Origin: DATIKM01 sp035477595 | Lineage (GTDB): Bacteria > Armatimonadota > Chthonomonadetes > Chthonomonadales > CAJBBX01 | Direction of reading: 5' to 3' | Assembly: GCA_035477595.1 (NCBI GenBank) | Contig: DATIKM010000123.1 | Location: forward strand, 1-13,517 | Length of the DNA stretch: 13,517 nt | In this document: piece by piece, positions 1 to 8,210 of the stretch | Layout of the letters: every line of letters starts with the position of its first letter | Position numbering within the stretch: position 1 is the stretch's first letter | Notes under the pieces: generated by a model | What the model saw: only the letters and a program-made list of their open reading frames with translations | The model's database searches: none | Told to the model about the DNA's origin: nothing | Translations under genes and position numbers: made by a program

Positions 1-28
1 TCTCGAGCATTGATCAGGGCGGCGCACC

Positions 29-1840
<1,812 letters not shown>

Positions 1841-1922
1841 CGGGGTCGCTCCGCCCCGCACGGGGCCCTCTGGCGCGGCCGCGGCGGCCCTGAGTGCGTT
1901 TCTGCGCGGCGCAGCTCGCTGG

Positions 1923-1931
1923 ATTATAGCA
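1923..1931 (-). promoter_or_regulatory. Extended -10 promoter element for lepA
   Basis: On the minus strand the sequence reads TGCTATAAT, a perfect extended -10 (TGn plus TATAAT) in an otherwise extremely GC-rich spacer. No good -35 hexamer is found at 15-19 bases upstream, which extended -10 promoters can do without. The predicted transcription start is near 1916, giving a leader of roughly 75 bases before the lepA ATG. It is seen in sequence; function is inferred. Confidence 0.6.
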
Positions 1932-1960
1932 CAGGCGCGCCCGGCGGGCCGGGCCGCGCC

Positions 1961-1989
1961 TTGACTCGCCCGGGCGCTCACCGTACTAT
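1961..1989 (+). promoter_or_regulatory. Sigma-70-type promoter for the zinc dehydrogenase gene
   Basis: TTGACT (1961-1966) and TACTAT (1984-1989) are separated by exactly 17 bases, a good match to the -35/-10 consensus. The expected transcription start is near 1996, leaving a leader of about 115 bases before the ATG at 2112. It lies back to back with the lepA promoter on the other strand, so the two promoters share under 70 bases. Confidence 0.55.
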
Positions 1990-1998
1990 GGGCGCGCC

Positions 1999-2100
1999 AT
2001 GCAGGGGGAGCGCTCCTCCGGCGTCGGCCTCCCGAGGGGCGCGACTGCTGCGGCGCGTCCGCGGCGCGGCGCCGGGTGGCCGACGCATGCCGGGCTGTAA
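1999..2100 (+). other. Possible 33-codon upstream ORF in the dehydrogenase leader
   Basis: An ATG at 1999 lies only about three bases after the predicted start of transcription and opens a 33-codon frame beginning MQGERSSGVGLPRG. It ends with TAA at 2098-2100, whose two final A bases form part of the AAGGAG ribosome site of the dehydrogenase. It could be a leaderless leader peptide, or chance in GC-rich DNA, where stops are rare. The peptide is Arg/Ala/Gly-rich with no known motif. A palindrome GGAGCGCTCC (2007-2016) lies inside it. Confidence 0.15.
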
Positions 2101-2111
2101 GGAGAGGCGCC

Positions 2112-3122
2112 ATGCGTGCCGTTCGCATCGTCGACTCGCGGAAGGTGGAGGTACGCGACCTGCCGGACCCCGCGGCGGAGGGCGACGAGGTCGTCGTGCG
2201 CGTGGAGGCCTCCGCCATCTGCGGCTCGGACCTGCACAGCCTCTACGAGCCGCCCGGCGAGAAGCCTCGCGTGCCCGGCCACGAGACGGCGGGCGTCGTG
2301 GTGGCGGTGGACCGCCCGCGCCGCGCGAAGGTGGGCGACCGCGTGTGCCTGTCGCCCGCCCGCTTCTGCGGCGTGTGCGACCTCTGCCGAGCGGGCTACG
2401 TGCTCTACTGCCGCGCGAGCGAGGGGACGCACGGTTTCAGCCACGACGGCGGCCATGCGGAGCTAATCCGCGTTCGGGAGCCGTCGCTTCTCCCGCTGCC
2501 CGACGCGGTCTCGTTCGAGCAGGCCTGCGTGCTGCTGGACCCGATCGGCACGCCTTACCACGGGCTCAAGCGAATGGGAACGAACGCGACGCACACGGTC
2601 GGCGTGTTCGGCCTGGGGCCGATGGGTCTGGGCGCGGTGCTTGTCGCGGCGGCTCTCGGCGCGCGTGTGGTGGCGCTCGATCCCATCGCCTACCGGAGGG
2701 GCCTGGCGCTGAAGCTCGGCGCCGCCGTGGCGCTCGACCCGAACGCGGGCGATCCGGTGGCGCAGGTGTGGGAGGCGACCGGAGGGTATGGGCTGGACCG
2801 CGCCCTCGAGTGCTCCGGGCGGCCTGAGCCCGTGGGTCACGCGCTGGACCTGGTCCGCCACCTCGGTCACGTGACGCTCATCGGCGAGCAGCAGGTGGCC
2901 ACCGTGCGCCCGTCCGACCACTTCATGCGCAAGGAGATCACGCTCTCCGGCGGTACCTGCTTCCCGCTGGGCGAGTACGCGGAGATCGTGCGCTGGGTCG
3001 AGCGCGGCCTGGGGCCGGAGCGGATCATCACGCATCGCTTCGGTCTGGAGAGCGCTGCGGAGGCCTACTCCCTGTTCGCTGCCGGGCAGACGGGCAAGGT
3101 CATCCTCACGCCCGGAAGCTGA
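2112..3122 (+). CDS. Zinc-dependent medium-chain alcohol/polyol dehydrogenase
   Basis: A 336-residue member of the medium-chain dehydrogenase/reductase superfamily, of the sorbitol or threonine dehydrogenase type, oxidising a secondary alcohol with a nicotinamide cofactor in the cytosol. Catalytic zinc residues are C37 (CGSD) and H57-E58 (GHE). A structural zinc site is complete: C86, C89, C92 and C100. The Rossmann motif GLGPMG is at 167-172, and D190 at the end of the second strand favours NAD over NADP. The ATG at 2112 was chosen over a GTG at 2076 because AAGGAG (2099-2104) sits seven bases before it and the product then starts in the typical MRAVRI way. It has its own promoter, divergent from lepA. 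The substrate cannot be named; a sugar alcohol would suit the sugar-related neighbours. Confidence 0.92.
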   Translation: MRAVRIVDSRKVEVRDLPDPAAEGDEVVVRVEASAICGSDLHSLYEPPGEKPRVPGHETAGVVVAVDRPRRAKVGDRVCLSPARFCGVCDLCRAGYVLYCRASEGTHGFSHDGGHAELIRVREPSLLPLPDAVSFEQACVLLDPIGTPYHGLKRMGTNATHTVGVFGLGPMGLGAVLVAAALGARVVALDPIAYRRGLALKLGAAVALDPNAGDPVAQVWEATGGYGLDRALECSGRPEPVGHALDLVRHLGHVTLIGEQQVATVRPSDHFMRKEITLSGGTCFPLGEYAEIVRWVERGLGPERIITHRFGLESAAEAYSLFAAGQTGKVILTPGS

Positions 3123-3211
3123 CCGAGGCGCCGACGGGTGGGCACTGCGGCGGCGGGCGTGCGTGGCGGCGGGGCGGAACCAGGCGCCGTCGATGGAGAG
3201 CGTGCGTGCGC

Positions 3212-3248
3212 CATCCGTGCGACAACGCCGCATCGGCCCTCACGGATG
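3212..3248. terminator. Inverted repeat after the dehydrogenase gene, possible hairpin
   Basis: CATCCGTG (3212-3219) and CACGGATG (3241-3248) are perfect 8-bp inverted repeats with a 21-base loop in the 162-base gap before the next gene. No T-run follows, so it may be a factor-independent hairpin without a U-tract, an operator, or chance. Confidence 0.2.
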
Positions 3249-3284
3249 CGCCGCGCCGCATTTGGGGCGAGAGGAGTGCTCGGT

Positions 3285-4550
3285 ATGAGAGCATGGCATG
3301 TCATCGTCTGCCTTGGCGCTGTCATGGCGTCGCCAGCAGGAGCACGGGCCACATTCGAGGCCGAGGCCGCCGCCGCCGAAGCGGCCAAGGCTGCGGGCAA
3401 CATGGCCGCGATGGAGCAGGCGCTGACGCGCGCCCATCGGCTGGGCCCGGGCAACGAGTACACGTGGCGCAGCCTCGCGTGGGCCCAGATGCACCAGGGA
3501 AGGTGGCGGGAATCCCTCGCGACGGCACGGGCCAACGTGCGCCGCAACGGCGCCACAAGCTGGTCCCTTGCGCAGCTCTACGAGTCGGCCATGGCGGCGG
3601 GCGACACGGGCCTGGCGCAACGCGCTCTAGCCGACGAGTTGGAGCTGCCTGCCGCCTCGCGGAACCGGTGTCTCGGCGGCGAGCGGACAGCCTTGCGCGC
3701 GCTCACGGCGCCGACGGTGTACGAGCTGACGTGGAAGATTCGCGTGGCGGACTACAAGGTGCAGCGTGGCGAGCTGGTTATCAACACGCCGGCGCGCCGC
3801 CACGGGTGGCAAAGGGCTGAGGTGTGGGTCGAGGGCGCTCGCACCTGGCGCATCGAGGTGGTGGACCGGCGCGACGTGATGTTCATCGATCCGGGCGGCG
3901 CCGCGGAGCTGACGCTGCGTGCCAGGGTCACGCACACGCCCGAGGTGCGTGGCGGCGGGTTCGCCGAGCGGGCGAGGCATATCCGGATCCCGCGCGACGA
4001 GCGGGCGGAGCTGCTGCTCGGGCCGTTCCGCAACCGAATCGACTACGACCCCGCCGACCCGGCGCTGGCCGAGATCGTGGCGCCCATGCGGACGGGCACG
4101 CCCGGGCAGCGCGTGCAGGCCGTGCTTGACTGGCTCGCGGCGAACGTGCGCTACGTGGAGGGCTATCCCGACGATCTGGCCTCCATCCTGAAGAACCGGA
4201 AGGGTGTCTGCCACCACCAGAGCAACCTGATGGTGGCCATGTGCCGCGCGCTCGGCGTGCCGGCGCTTGTGTCGCACGGCGTTCGGCTGGGCGCGGGCGA
4301 CGGCGAGATCAGGGATGTGGTGGCATCGCACGGGTGGGTCGAGGTGCTCTTGAACGGCAGGTGGGTGGGCGTCGAGCCTCTCGACCCGCACTCGCTGCGG
4401 CGTTTCGGAAGCGGCTACCTCGTCGTGGATGCCACGGGCCGAGGCGCAGGGCCCGTCGACGACCACTTCCTGATGTACACGCCCGACGGCCGCCACATCG
4501 AGGGTATCCAGGGCCTGCCCGTGTCGGGCTCTTCGCGGCTGGCGGGCTGA
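3285..4550 (+). CDS. Secreted TPR/transglutaminase-like superfamily protein
   Basis: A 421-residue exported protein. The N-terminus (MRAWHVIVCLGAVMASPAGARA) is a Sec signal peptide with likely cleavage near residue 22. Residues about 24-115 are Ala-rich helices resembling one or two TPR repeats, followed by a beta-rich region (about 140-255) and a transglutaminase-like core. The papain-like triad is visible: C309 (RKGVC), H349 (SHGWVEV) and D367 (EPLDP). Bacterial members are usually thiol proteases or peptide-processing enzymes rather than true cross-linkers; the substrate is unknown. The frame is open back to 3138, but the ATG at 3285 has GAGGAG eight bases upstream and begins the signal peptide. 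It lies 162 bases after the dehydrogenase on the same strand, so co-transcription is possible but not shown. Confidence 0.85.
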   Translation: MRAWHVIVCLGAVMASPAGARATFEAEAAAAEAAKAAGNMAAMEQALTRAHRLGPGNEYTWRSLAWAQMHQGRWRESLATARANVRRNGATSWSLAQLYESAMAAGDTGLAQRALADELELPAASRNRCLGGERTALRALTAPTVYELTWKIRVADYKVQRGELVINTPARRHGWQRAEVWVEGARTWRIEVVDRRDVMFIDPGGAAELTLRARVTHTPEVRGGGFAERARHIRIPRDERAELLLGPFRNRIDYDPADPALAEIVAPMRTGTPGQRVQAVLDWLAANVRYVEGYPDDLASILKNRKGVCHHQSNLMVAMCRALGVPALVSHGVRLGAGDGEIRDVVASHGWVEVLLNGRWVGVEPLDPHSLRRFGSGYLVVDATGRGAGPVDDHFLMYTPDGRHIEGIQGLPVSGSSRLAG

Positions 4551-4558
4551 GCGCAGCG

Positions 4559-4574
4559 GCAGGCAGTCGCCTGC
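4559..4574. terminator. Short hairpin just after the transglutaminase-like gene
   Basis: GCAGGC and GCCTGC form a perfect 6-bp stem around the tetraloop AGTC, nine bases past the TGA stop. There is no following T-run, as is common in very GC-rich genomes. It is a plausible but weak terminator. Confidence 0.3.
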
Positions 4575-4596
4575 GGCGGTGTCGGCGCTGAGACCT

Positions 4597-4661
4597 AGAC
4601 GCCCGGCGGGCGCCGGCGCTGTCTGCCACCCGCGCCCGCATCGCACGCTGTCCGGGCGTCT
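4597..4661. terminator. Possible bidirectional terminator between convergent genes
   Basis: AGACGCCCGG (4597-4606) and CCGGGCGTCT (4652-4661) are perfect 10-bp inverted repeats with a 45-base, itself GC-rich, loop. They lie in the 149-base gap between the plus-strand transglutaminase-like gene and the minus-strand GYD gene, where a two-way terminator would be useful. The large loop and missing T-run keep confidence low. Confidence 0.3.
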
Positions 4662-4699
4662 TCGTATCCGGCGCCCTGAGTCGCGCCGCGGGCCGCGCC

Positions 4700-4981
4700 C
4701 TACGTCTCAGCGAGGGAGTCGAACTCCTCAAGGGTCACCGCGGGCGCCGTGGTGAACGCGATGCCGAGCGCCTTCGTCAGGCCGATGGACGCCTTGAGGG
4801 CGTCTTGAATGCCCGGCAGATCGGCAACGATCACCACGTCGGACTCGCCCAGCGTGGCGTAGCCCGCCAGTATCTTGCCGCCGCACCCGGCGACGATGTC
4901 GGCAGCCTTCAGGGTCCGCTGCTTGCTCACCTTCGACAGGGAGTCGGCCGTGTACTTCCCACACATGAGGAACAGCGCCAT
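4700..4981 (-). CDS. GYD domain-containing small protein
   Basis: A 93-residue protein matching the GYD family, small ferredoxin-like alpha/beta barrel proteins of unknown biochemical role. Family features visible are the early GKYT (8-11), R22 and K25, the GGK turn (34-36), GYATLGESDVVIV (40-52) and the C-terminal FTTAP...EEF stretch. The usual LGEYD motif here reads LGESD (44-48), a Tyr-to-Ser change. The start is clear: AAGGAGG lies seven bases before the ATG at 4981 (plus-strand 4989-4995), a near-perfect Shine-Dalgarno suggesting strong translation. There is no signal peptide, so it should be cytosolic. It is divergent from the aldolase gene, with 135 bases between. Confidence 0.85.
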   Translation of the reverse strand: MALFLMCGKYTADSLSKVSKQRTLKAADIVAGCGGKILAGYATLGESDVVIVADLPGIQDALKASIGLTKALGIAFTTAPAVTLEEFDSLAET

Positions 4982-5116
4982 GACAGCACCTCCTTGGTTG
5001 CGCTCCGCAGTGACGCACGCACGGCGGGTTTCGCCGCCTGGCGCGGTTCTCCTCCTTGCGGGACCGACGATGGCGCCGGCTATCGGTGCGCCGGCACGCC
5101 TGTGGAAGCCGGCGCA

Positions 5117-5803
5117 ATGAGCGCCCGGCGCGCGCGTCTGGAGTGCCGGGCGGAGCGCCGCGAGGTGGCGCGCTTTCTACGCCGGCTCTACCGGATGCGT
5201 CTGACGACCACGACGGGCGGCAACGTCTCCTGTCGCACGGCGGACGGCAGTGTGGCGATCACGCCCTCCGGCGCCGACAAGGCGCGGGTCCGCGCGGCGG
5301 ACGTCGCGCTGCTCAGCGCGGACGGCGCCCTCCTCACGCCTGGCCTGGAGCCGAGCTCCGAGGGCTCCATGCACGTGCGCATCTACGCGCGCTGCCCGGA
5401 GGTGCGCGCCATAGTCCACGCGCACCCGCCGGTCGCCTCGGTGTTCGCCTGCGCCGACACGCCCATCGACCTCGGGCTGCTCTGCGAGACGCATGCCCTA
5501 CTCGACGAGCCGATCGTCACACCCTACGCACGCTCCGGCACCGCGGAGCTGGCGGAGGTCGTGGCGGAGAGCGCCGCGCGCTCGTCGTGCATCATCATGC
5601 GCAGCCACGCAGTGGTGACCACCGGCGCAACGCTGCTCCAGGCCTTCAGCCGGCTGGAGCTGTTGGAGGAGGCGGCGCGCGCCACGCTGATCGCGCGCCA
5701 ACTGGACGGCGTGCGCCGCCTCACTGCCGAGCAACGTGCCGAGCTCGATCGCCTGGTCGGGCGAACCGGGCCGGACGAGCGCCCGACCGGCCACGAGGGC
5801 TAG
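5117..5803 (+). CDS. Class II aldolase/adducin family protein
   Basis: A 228-residue cytosolic enzyme of the class II aldolase family, like L-fuculose-1-phosphate aldolase and ribulose-phosphate 4-epimerase, which retro-aldol cleave or epimerise sugar phosphates with a divalent metal. Seen are the phosphate-binding GGNVS (34-38) and TPSG (49-52), SSE with the probable catalytic E82, and metal ligands H101 and H103 (HAH) and H164. The residue after the third histidine is Ala (RSHAVV), where FucA and AraD have HG. The length (215-230 usual) fits the ATG at 5117; GGAAG lies eight bases upstream, and no better start is near. The TAG stop is shared in a CTAG overlap with the convergent gene. The exact substrate is undetermined. 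Confidence 0.88.
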   Translation: MSARRARLECRAERREVARFLRRLYRMRLTTTTGGNVSCRTADGSVAITPSGADKARVRAADVALLSADGALLTPGLEPSSEGSMHVRIYARCPEVRAIVHAHPPVASVFACADTPIDLGLLCETHALLDEPIVTPYARSGTAELAEVVAESAARSSCIIMRSHAVVTTGATLLQAFSRLELLEEAARATLIARQLDGVRRLTAEQRAELDRLVGRTGPDERPTGHEG

Positions 5804-6087
5804 GCCGAGAGCTCCGTCAGCTTCTCGATGATGGTGAACTCCGGAGGGGCGGTGGCGCCGCTCGACTCCATCATCTCCCGCACCGCGGGGTCGGCGAGCA
5901 ACCCTTCGAAGGCGGCCCGGCTCTCCCAGTCGAGCAGGAGGACGACTGACGTCTCCGCGCCGCTCACACGGAAGACCTGCGCCCGGCGGCCGCCATGCGA
6001 CATGCCCAGGCCGGCGCCGCGAGTCGAGAGGACCCCAAGGAACTGCGACACATCTCTGACGCTGACCCGCCCCAGTATCTGCACCAT
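5800..6087 (-). CDS. Small ABM-like dimeric alpha/beta-barrel protein
   Basis: A 95-residue protein beginning MVQILGRVSVRDVSQFL. Its pattern (a strand, a helix with an SxRG segment, RRAQVFR, VVLLLDWES, a helix with LLADPAVREMM, then PPEFTIIEKL) is that of small antibiotic-biosynthesis-monooxygenase-like or cyclase-like ferredoxin-fold barrels. No catalytic residue can be assigned, so the function is open; family assignment is by pattern recognition. The frame is open to 6384, but the ATG at 6087 is chosen because AGGAG is seven bases upstream and the upstream part is unstructured Arg/Ala sequence. It converges on the aldolase, sharing the four bases CTAG so that each stop codon is read on its own strand. 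Confidence 0.75.
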   Translation of the reverse strand: MVQILGRVSVRDVSQFLGVLSTRGAGLGMSHGGRRAQVFRVSGAETSVVLLLDWESRAAFEGLLADPAVREMMESSGATAPPEFTIIEKLTELSA

Positions 6088-6482
6088 CGGCTGGCTCCTG
6101 TCGGCCCGGCGCTCCGAGGGCGCCGGGCGAGTGGTGGCGATGCGTTCCGCGATCACCAGTCCCGCACCCTGAGAAGACGGCTCGCCCTGGCTGCGGTTCC
6201 GCCTCGCCCCGGCGCGCGCGCTCCGGAGCGGCGCGATGGCGGGCGCTGTCGTGGCTTCGGCGCGGCATCCGCTACAATAGGGTCGAGCATGAAGTGGCCA
6301 CAGGGGCCACCATCTGGAGGAAGCGACTTGCACAATCTGATCGTCAGCCGCGCCGTGCCACTCTCTTTGCCGTGGTTCGCCCATCGGCTGGAGTGCCGCA
6401 CTCCGGCGCCCGGCGACCCGTCCTACCGGCCGGAGATGGGCAGCCTGACGGCGCGGCTCCCCGCGGCGCGGGAGGGCAGCCG
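6088..6482. other. 395-base stretch between ABM-like and GH76-like genes
   Basis: No well-supported gene lies here. It holds a candidate -10 hexamer (6273-6278), a possible small ORF ending in the GH76 start (6289 or 6328 to 6486) and the GGAGG ribosome site of the GH76 gene (6471-6475). No tRNA-like or strong inverted repeat was seen in the rest. Confidence 0.5.
6273..6278 (+). promoter_or_regulatory. Candidate -10 element for the GH76 gene
   Basis: TACAAT matches the -10 consensus at five of six bases and stands out in a GC-rich spacer upstream of the GH76-like gene. No convincing -35 lies 15-19 bases before it. Transcription would start near 6285 and include the small ORF and the GH76 gene. 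Confidence 0.3.
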
Positions 6483-6486
6483 ATGA
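6289..6486 (+). CDS. Possible small ORF coupled to the GH76 gene (ATGA overlap)
   Basis: An ATG at 6289 opens a 65-codon frame (MKWPQGPPSGG...) whose TGA stop overlaps the ATG of the GH76-like gene as ATGA, the arrangement used for translational coupling. Within it, TTG at 6328 has a strong GGAGGAA five bases upstream and would give 52 residues (LHNLIVSRAVPLSL...). Third codon positions are mostly G or C, as in real genes here. There is no family match, no signal peptide and no conserved motif. The frame also stays open far upstream, so chance is possible. The start is uncertain. Confidence 0.25.
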   Translation: MKWPQGPPSGGSDLHNLIVSRAVPLSLPWFAHRLECRTPAPGDPSYRPEMGSLTARLPAAREGSR

Positions 6487-7763
6487 CCGAGATCAGCCGC
6501 CGTGAGCTGCTGGTAGGCGCCCCGCTCCTGCCCGTTGCGCTCGCGCAGCCTCAGCCGAACTGGGCCATCGAGGCGGCCTTGCTCACCGACCGGGTGCAGA
6601 CCTTGTTCTGGGACCCGCGCTCGGCCATGTACCGCGCACCGGTGCACGGACCCGAGACCGTGCCCTCGGGCCCTGCGCACGACCGGGGCTACGTGCTGTG
6701 GCCCTCCATCGAGATGTTCCACGCGCTCGTCGAGGCCGAGCTGTGCCGCCCAGGCAGATGGCGCGACCAGATTGCGGCTGTCTACGATGGGCTTGAGAAG
6801 TACCGCCATCCGCCCGCCCACGCCTACAACGCCTGGCTCGACTTCCCCGGCAACGTGGACCGCTACTACGACGACAACGCGATCCTCGTTCGGCTCCTGG
6901 TGAAGGCGACGAGGGCCACGGGCGACCCCCGGTACCGCGCTCGCGCCCGCGACGTGCTGGAGAACTTCGTGCGCCGCGGCTGGGACCCGAGCGGCGAGCC
7001 CGGCGGCATGCTGTGGGGCGTCGATCCGTCTAGGCAGGGCACGAGCGACCGCGTCGCCTGCTCTACCTCGATGACGGCGCTCGCCGCCCTGGAGCTCGCC
7101 GGCGCCGGCGTCGACGTGGCGCGCAACGTGGAGTGGGCCGAGGCGCTGATGGACTGGCTCGTGAAGCGGCTGCTCGACACCGACGGGCTCGTGATGGACG
7201 GGCTTGTCCCGCCGGACTACAGCGTGCGCCGGGTCAAGTGGACCTACAACACCGGCCTGGCGATCCAGGCTCATGTCCTCCTCTGGCGGCGCACGCGCCG
7301 GCGCGAGCGGCTGGAGCTCGCCCGCACCATGGGCGAGGCGGCCATCCGGCGCACGGGCTCGCTCTACGACGGGCTCGTGCGCGACCCAGAGCGCAACTTC
7401 TGGTGGGACTCCAGCTTCTTCACGGCCTATCTGGCCGACGGCCTCACCGAGCTGTGGCGCGTCACGCGCGACGCCCGCCTGCGGGCAGAGACCCTGCGCA
7501 ACGCCGCGTTTGCGTACCAGTATGTGCGCGACCCGTCCGACAACCTCTACTTCCGCAACTGGCGGCTGTGGCGGATCGACCGTCCGAGGTGGGAGCTGTG
7601 GCGCAGGCGCACCGGCATCGACCATCCGCTGGAGCCCGATGAGGACGAGCGCGGCAGGTCGCCGGACAACATGCGCAGGCCGGTCGGGGAGCGCCCGGTG
7701 GTGAAGTCTCTCCTCAGCAACGCAGGCGCCACGCGGCTGCTCTGGATCGTGTCGCGCCTCTAA
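6483..7763 (+). CDS. GH76-like exported glycoside hydrolase (alpha-1,6-mannanase type)
   Basis: A 426-residue six-hairpin enzyme resembling glycoside hydrolase family 76, whose characterised members are endo-alpha-1,6-mannanases. The paired catalytic aspartates typical of the family are seen as D130-D131 in YYDDNAI, followed by GGMLWGVDPSR...CSTSMTALAALEL, matching the family pattern of a GG(I/M)xW turn then a small-residue-rich helix. WPSIEMFHALVEAE near residue 80 is also GH76-like. The N-terminus MTEISRRELLVGAPLLPVALA has a twin-arginine motif (SRREL) and hydrophobic stretch, suggesting Tat export with cleavage after ALA (about residue 21). GGAGG is seven bases before the ATG at 6483, which decides the start against the frame open from 6294. 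Mannan is inferred from the family only. Confidence 0.78.
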   Translation: MTEISRRELLVGAPLLPVALAQPQPNWAIEAALLTDRVQTLFWDPRSAMYRAPVHGPETVPSGPAHDRGYVLWPSIEMFHALVEAELCRPGRWRDQIAAVYDGLEKYRHPPAHAYNAWLDFPGNVDRYYDDNAILVRLLVKATRATGDPRYRARARDVLENFVRRGWDPSGEPGGMLWGVDPSRQGTSDRVACSTSMTALAALELAGAGVDVARNVEWAEALMDWLVKRLLDTDGLVMDGLVPPDYSVRRVKWTYNTGLAIQAHVLLWRRTRRRERLELARTMGEAAIRRTGSLYDGLVRDPERNFWWDSSFFTAYLADGLTELWRVTRDARLRAETLRNAAFAYQYVRDPSDNLYFRNWRLWRIDRPRWELWRRRTGIDHPLEPDEDERGRSPDNMRRPVGERPVVKSLLSNAGATRLLWIVSRL

Positions 7764-7787
7764 TCCGGCGGCCGGGCCAGATGCTCG

Positions 7788-7801
7788 CCGGGCTCGCCCG
7801 G
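7788..7801. terminator. Possible terminator hairpin after the GH76 gene
   Basis: CCGGG and CCCGG flank the tetraloop CTCG, 24 bases after the TAA stop. It is a short GC stem without a T-run; a larger fold with CCGGGC at 7772-7777 is an alternative. Confidence 0.2.
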
Positions 7802-7807
7802 GCTCAC

Positions 7808-7850
7808 GTGCGGCCGCGATCGCGGGAGGCGAACACTGCGGTGCGGCCGC
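7808..7850. repeat. Paired GTGCGGCCGC repeats
   Basis: GTGCGGCCGC occurs at 7808-7817 and again at 7841-7850. Its GCGGCCGC part is palindromic, so the two copies can also pair as a stem around a 25-base loop. It marks the left edge of the repeat island between the GH76 gene and the large minus-strand gene. Confidence 0.5.
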
Positions 7851-7868
7851 TCGTGCAGCCTGGCCGGC

Positions 7869-7976
7869 AGGCCCGCGATGGCGCGTGAGCCCGCGTGGTC
7901 GAGGGGGCTGGCGATGGCGCGTGAGCCCGCGTAGTCGCGTGAGCCCGCGATGGCGCGGGGGCTGGCAGGAGCGCGA
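7869..7976. repeat. 18-bp tandem repeat, about six units
   Basis: Successive 18-base units run from 7869, e.g. GAGCCCGCGTAGTCGCGT (7923-7940) and GAGCCCGCGATGGCGCGG (7941-7958). Units alternate between a GCGATGGCGCG form and a GCGTrGTCG form, giving a 36-base higher order: 7875-7901 and 7911-7937 match at 26 of 27 bases. Being a multiple of three, it would encode six-residue repeats, but it lies outside any convincing gene. Confidence 0.7.
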
Positions 7977-8023
7977 GGAGGGCACGCGAGGCGACGCATG
8001 CCATGGGGGCGGACCCGGGCGAC

Positions 8024-8050
8024 GTGGGCGCCCACGAGGGGCGCCCCTAC
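8024..8050 (+). repeat. REP-like hairpin element, copy 1
   Basis: The element consists of the palindromes GGGCGCCC and GGGGCGCCCC joined by ACGA and followed by TAC; the two palindromes can also pair with each other as a strong hairpin. This copy is in the same orientation as 8185-8210 and inverted relative to 8122-8146. Confidence 0.7.
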
Positions 8051-8121
8051 ATGCCGCCCGCACGCGGAAATGGACCGCGGGAATCGGCCCCCGCGCCCCA
8101 CGCGCGTGATGATCGATCACC

Positions 8122-8146
8122 GTAGGGGCGCCCCTTGTGGGCGCCC
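8122..8146 (-). repeat. REP-like hairpin element, copy 2 (inverted)
   Basis: This is the reverse complement of the 25-base core of copy 1, with a single difference (ACAA for ACGA between the palindromes). With copy 1 it forms an inverted pair around 8051-8121, and with copy 3 an inverted pair around 8147-8185, which contains one CRISPR-like repeat. Confidence 0.7.
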
Positions 8147-8184
8147 GGCCCCCGCGCCCCACGCACGTGGGGATGGACCGCCCG

Positions 8185-8210
8185 GTGGCGCCCACGAGGG
8201 GCGCCCCTAC
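8185..8210 (+). repeat. REP-like hairpin element, copy 3
   Basis: It shows the same core as copy 1, missing one G at the left edge. Its last bases (8204-8210) take the place of the 5' end of the next CRISPR-like repeat unit, so the two repeat families are interlocked here. Confidence 0.7.

Noticed and set aside
1..28. Possible gene end before lepA
   Set aside because: The stretch is too short to support any assignment.
1841..2218. 126-residue N-terminal extension of lepA
   Set aside because: It would cover both promoters and is low-complexity; the canonical LepA start at 1840 has its own ribosome site.
6423..8195. 590-codon minus-strand open frame opposite the GH76 gene and repeats
   Set aside because: It is antisense to a well-supported gene and partly made of translated repeats; no domain is seen.
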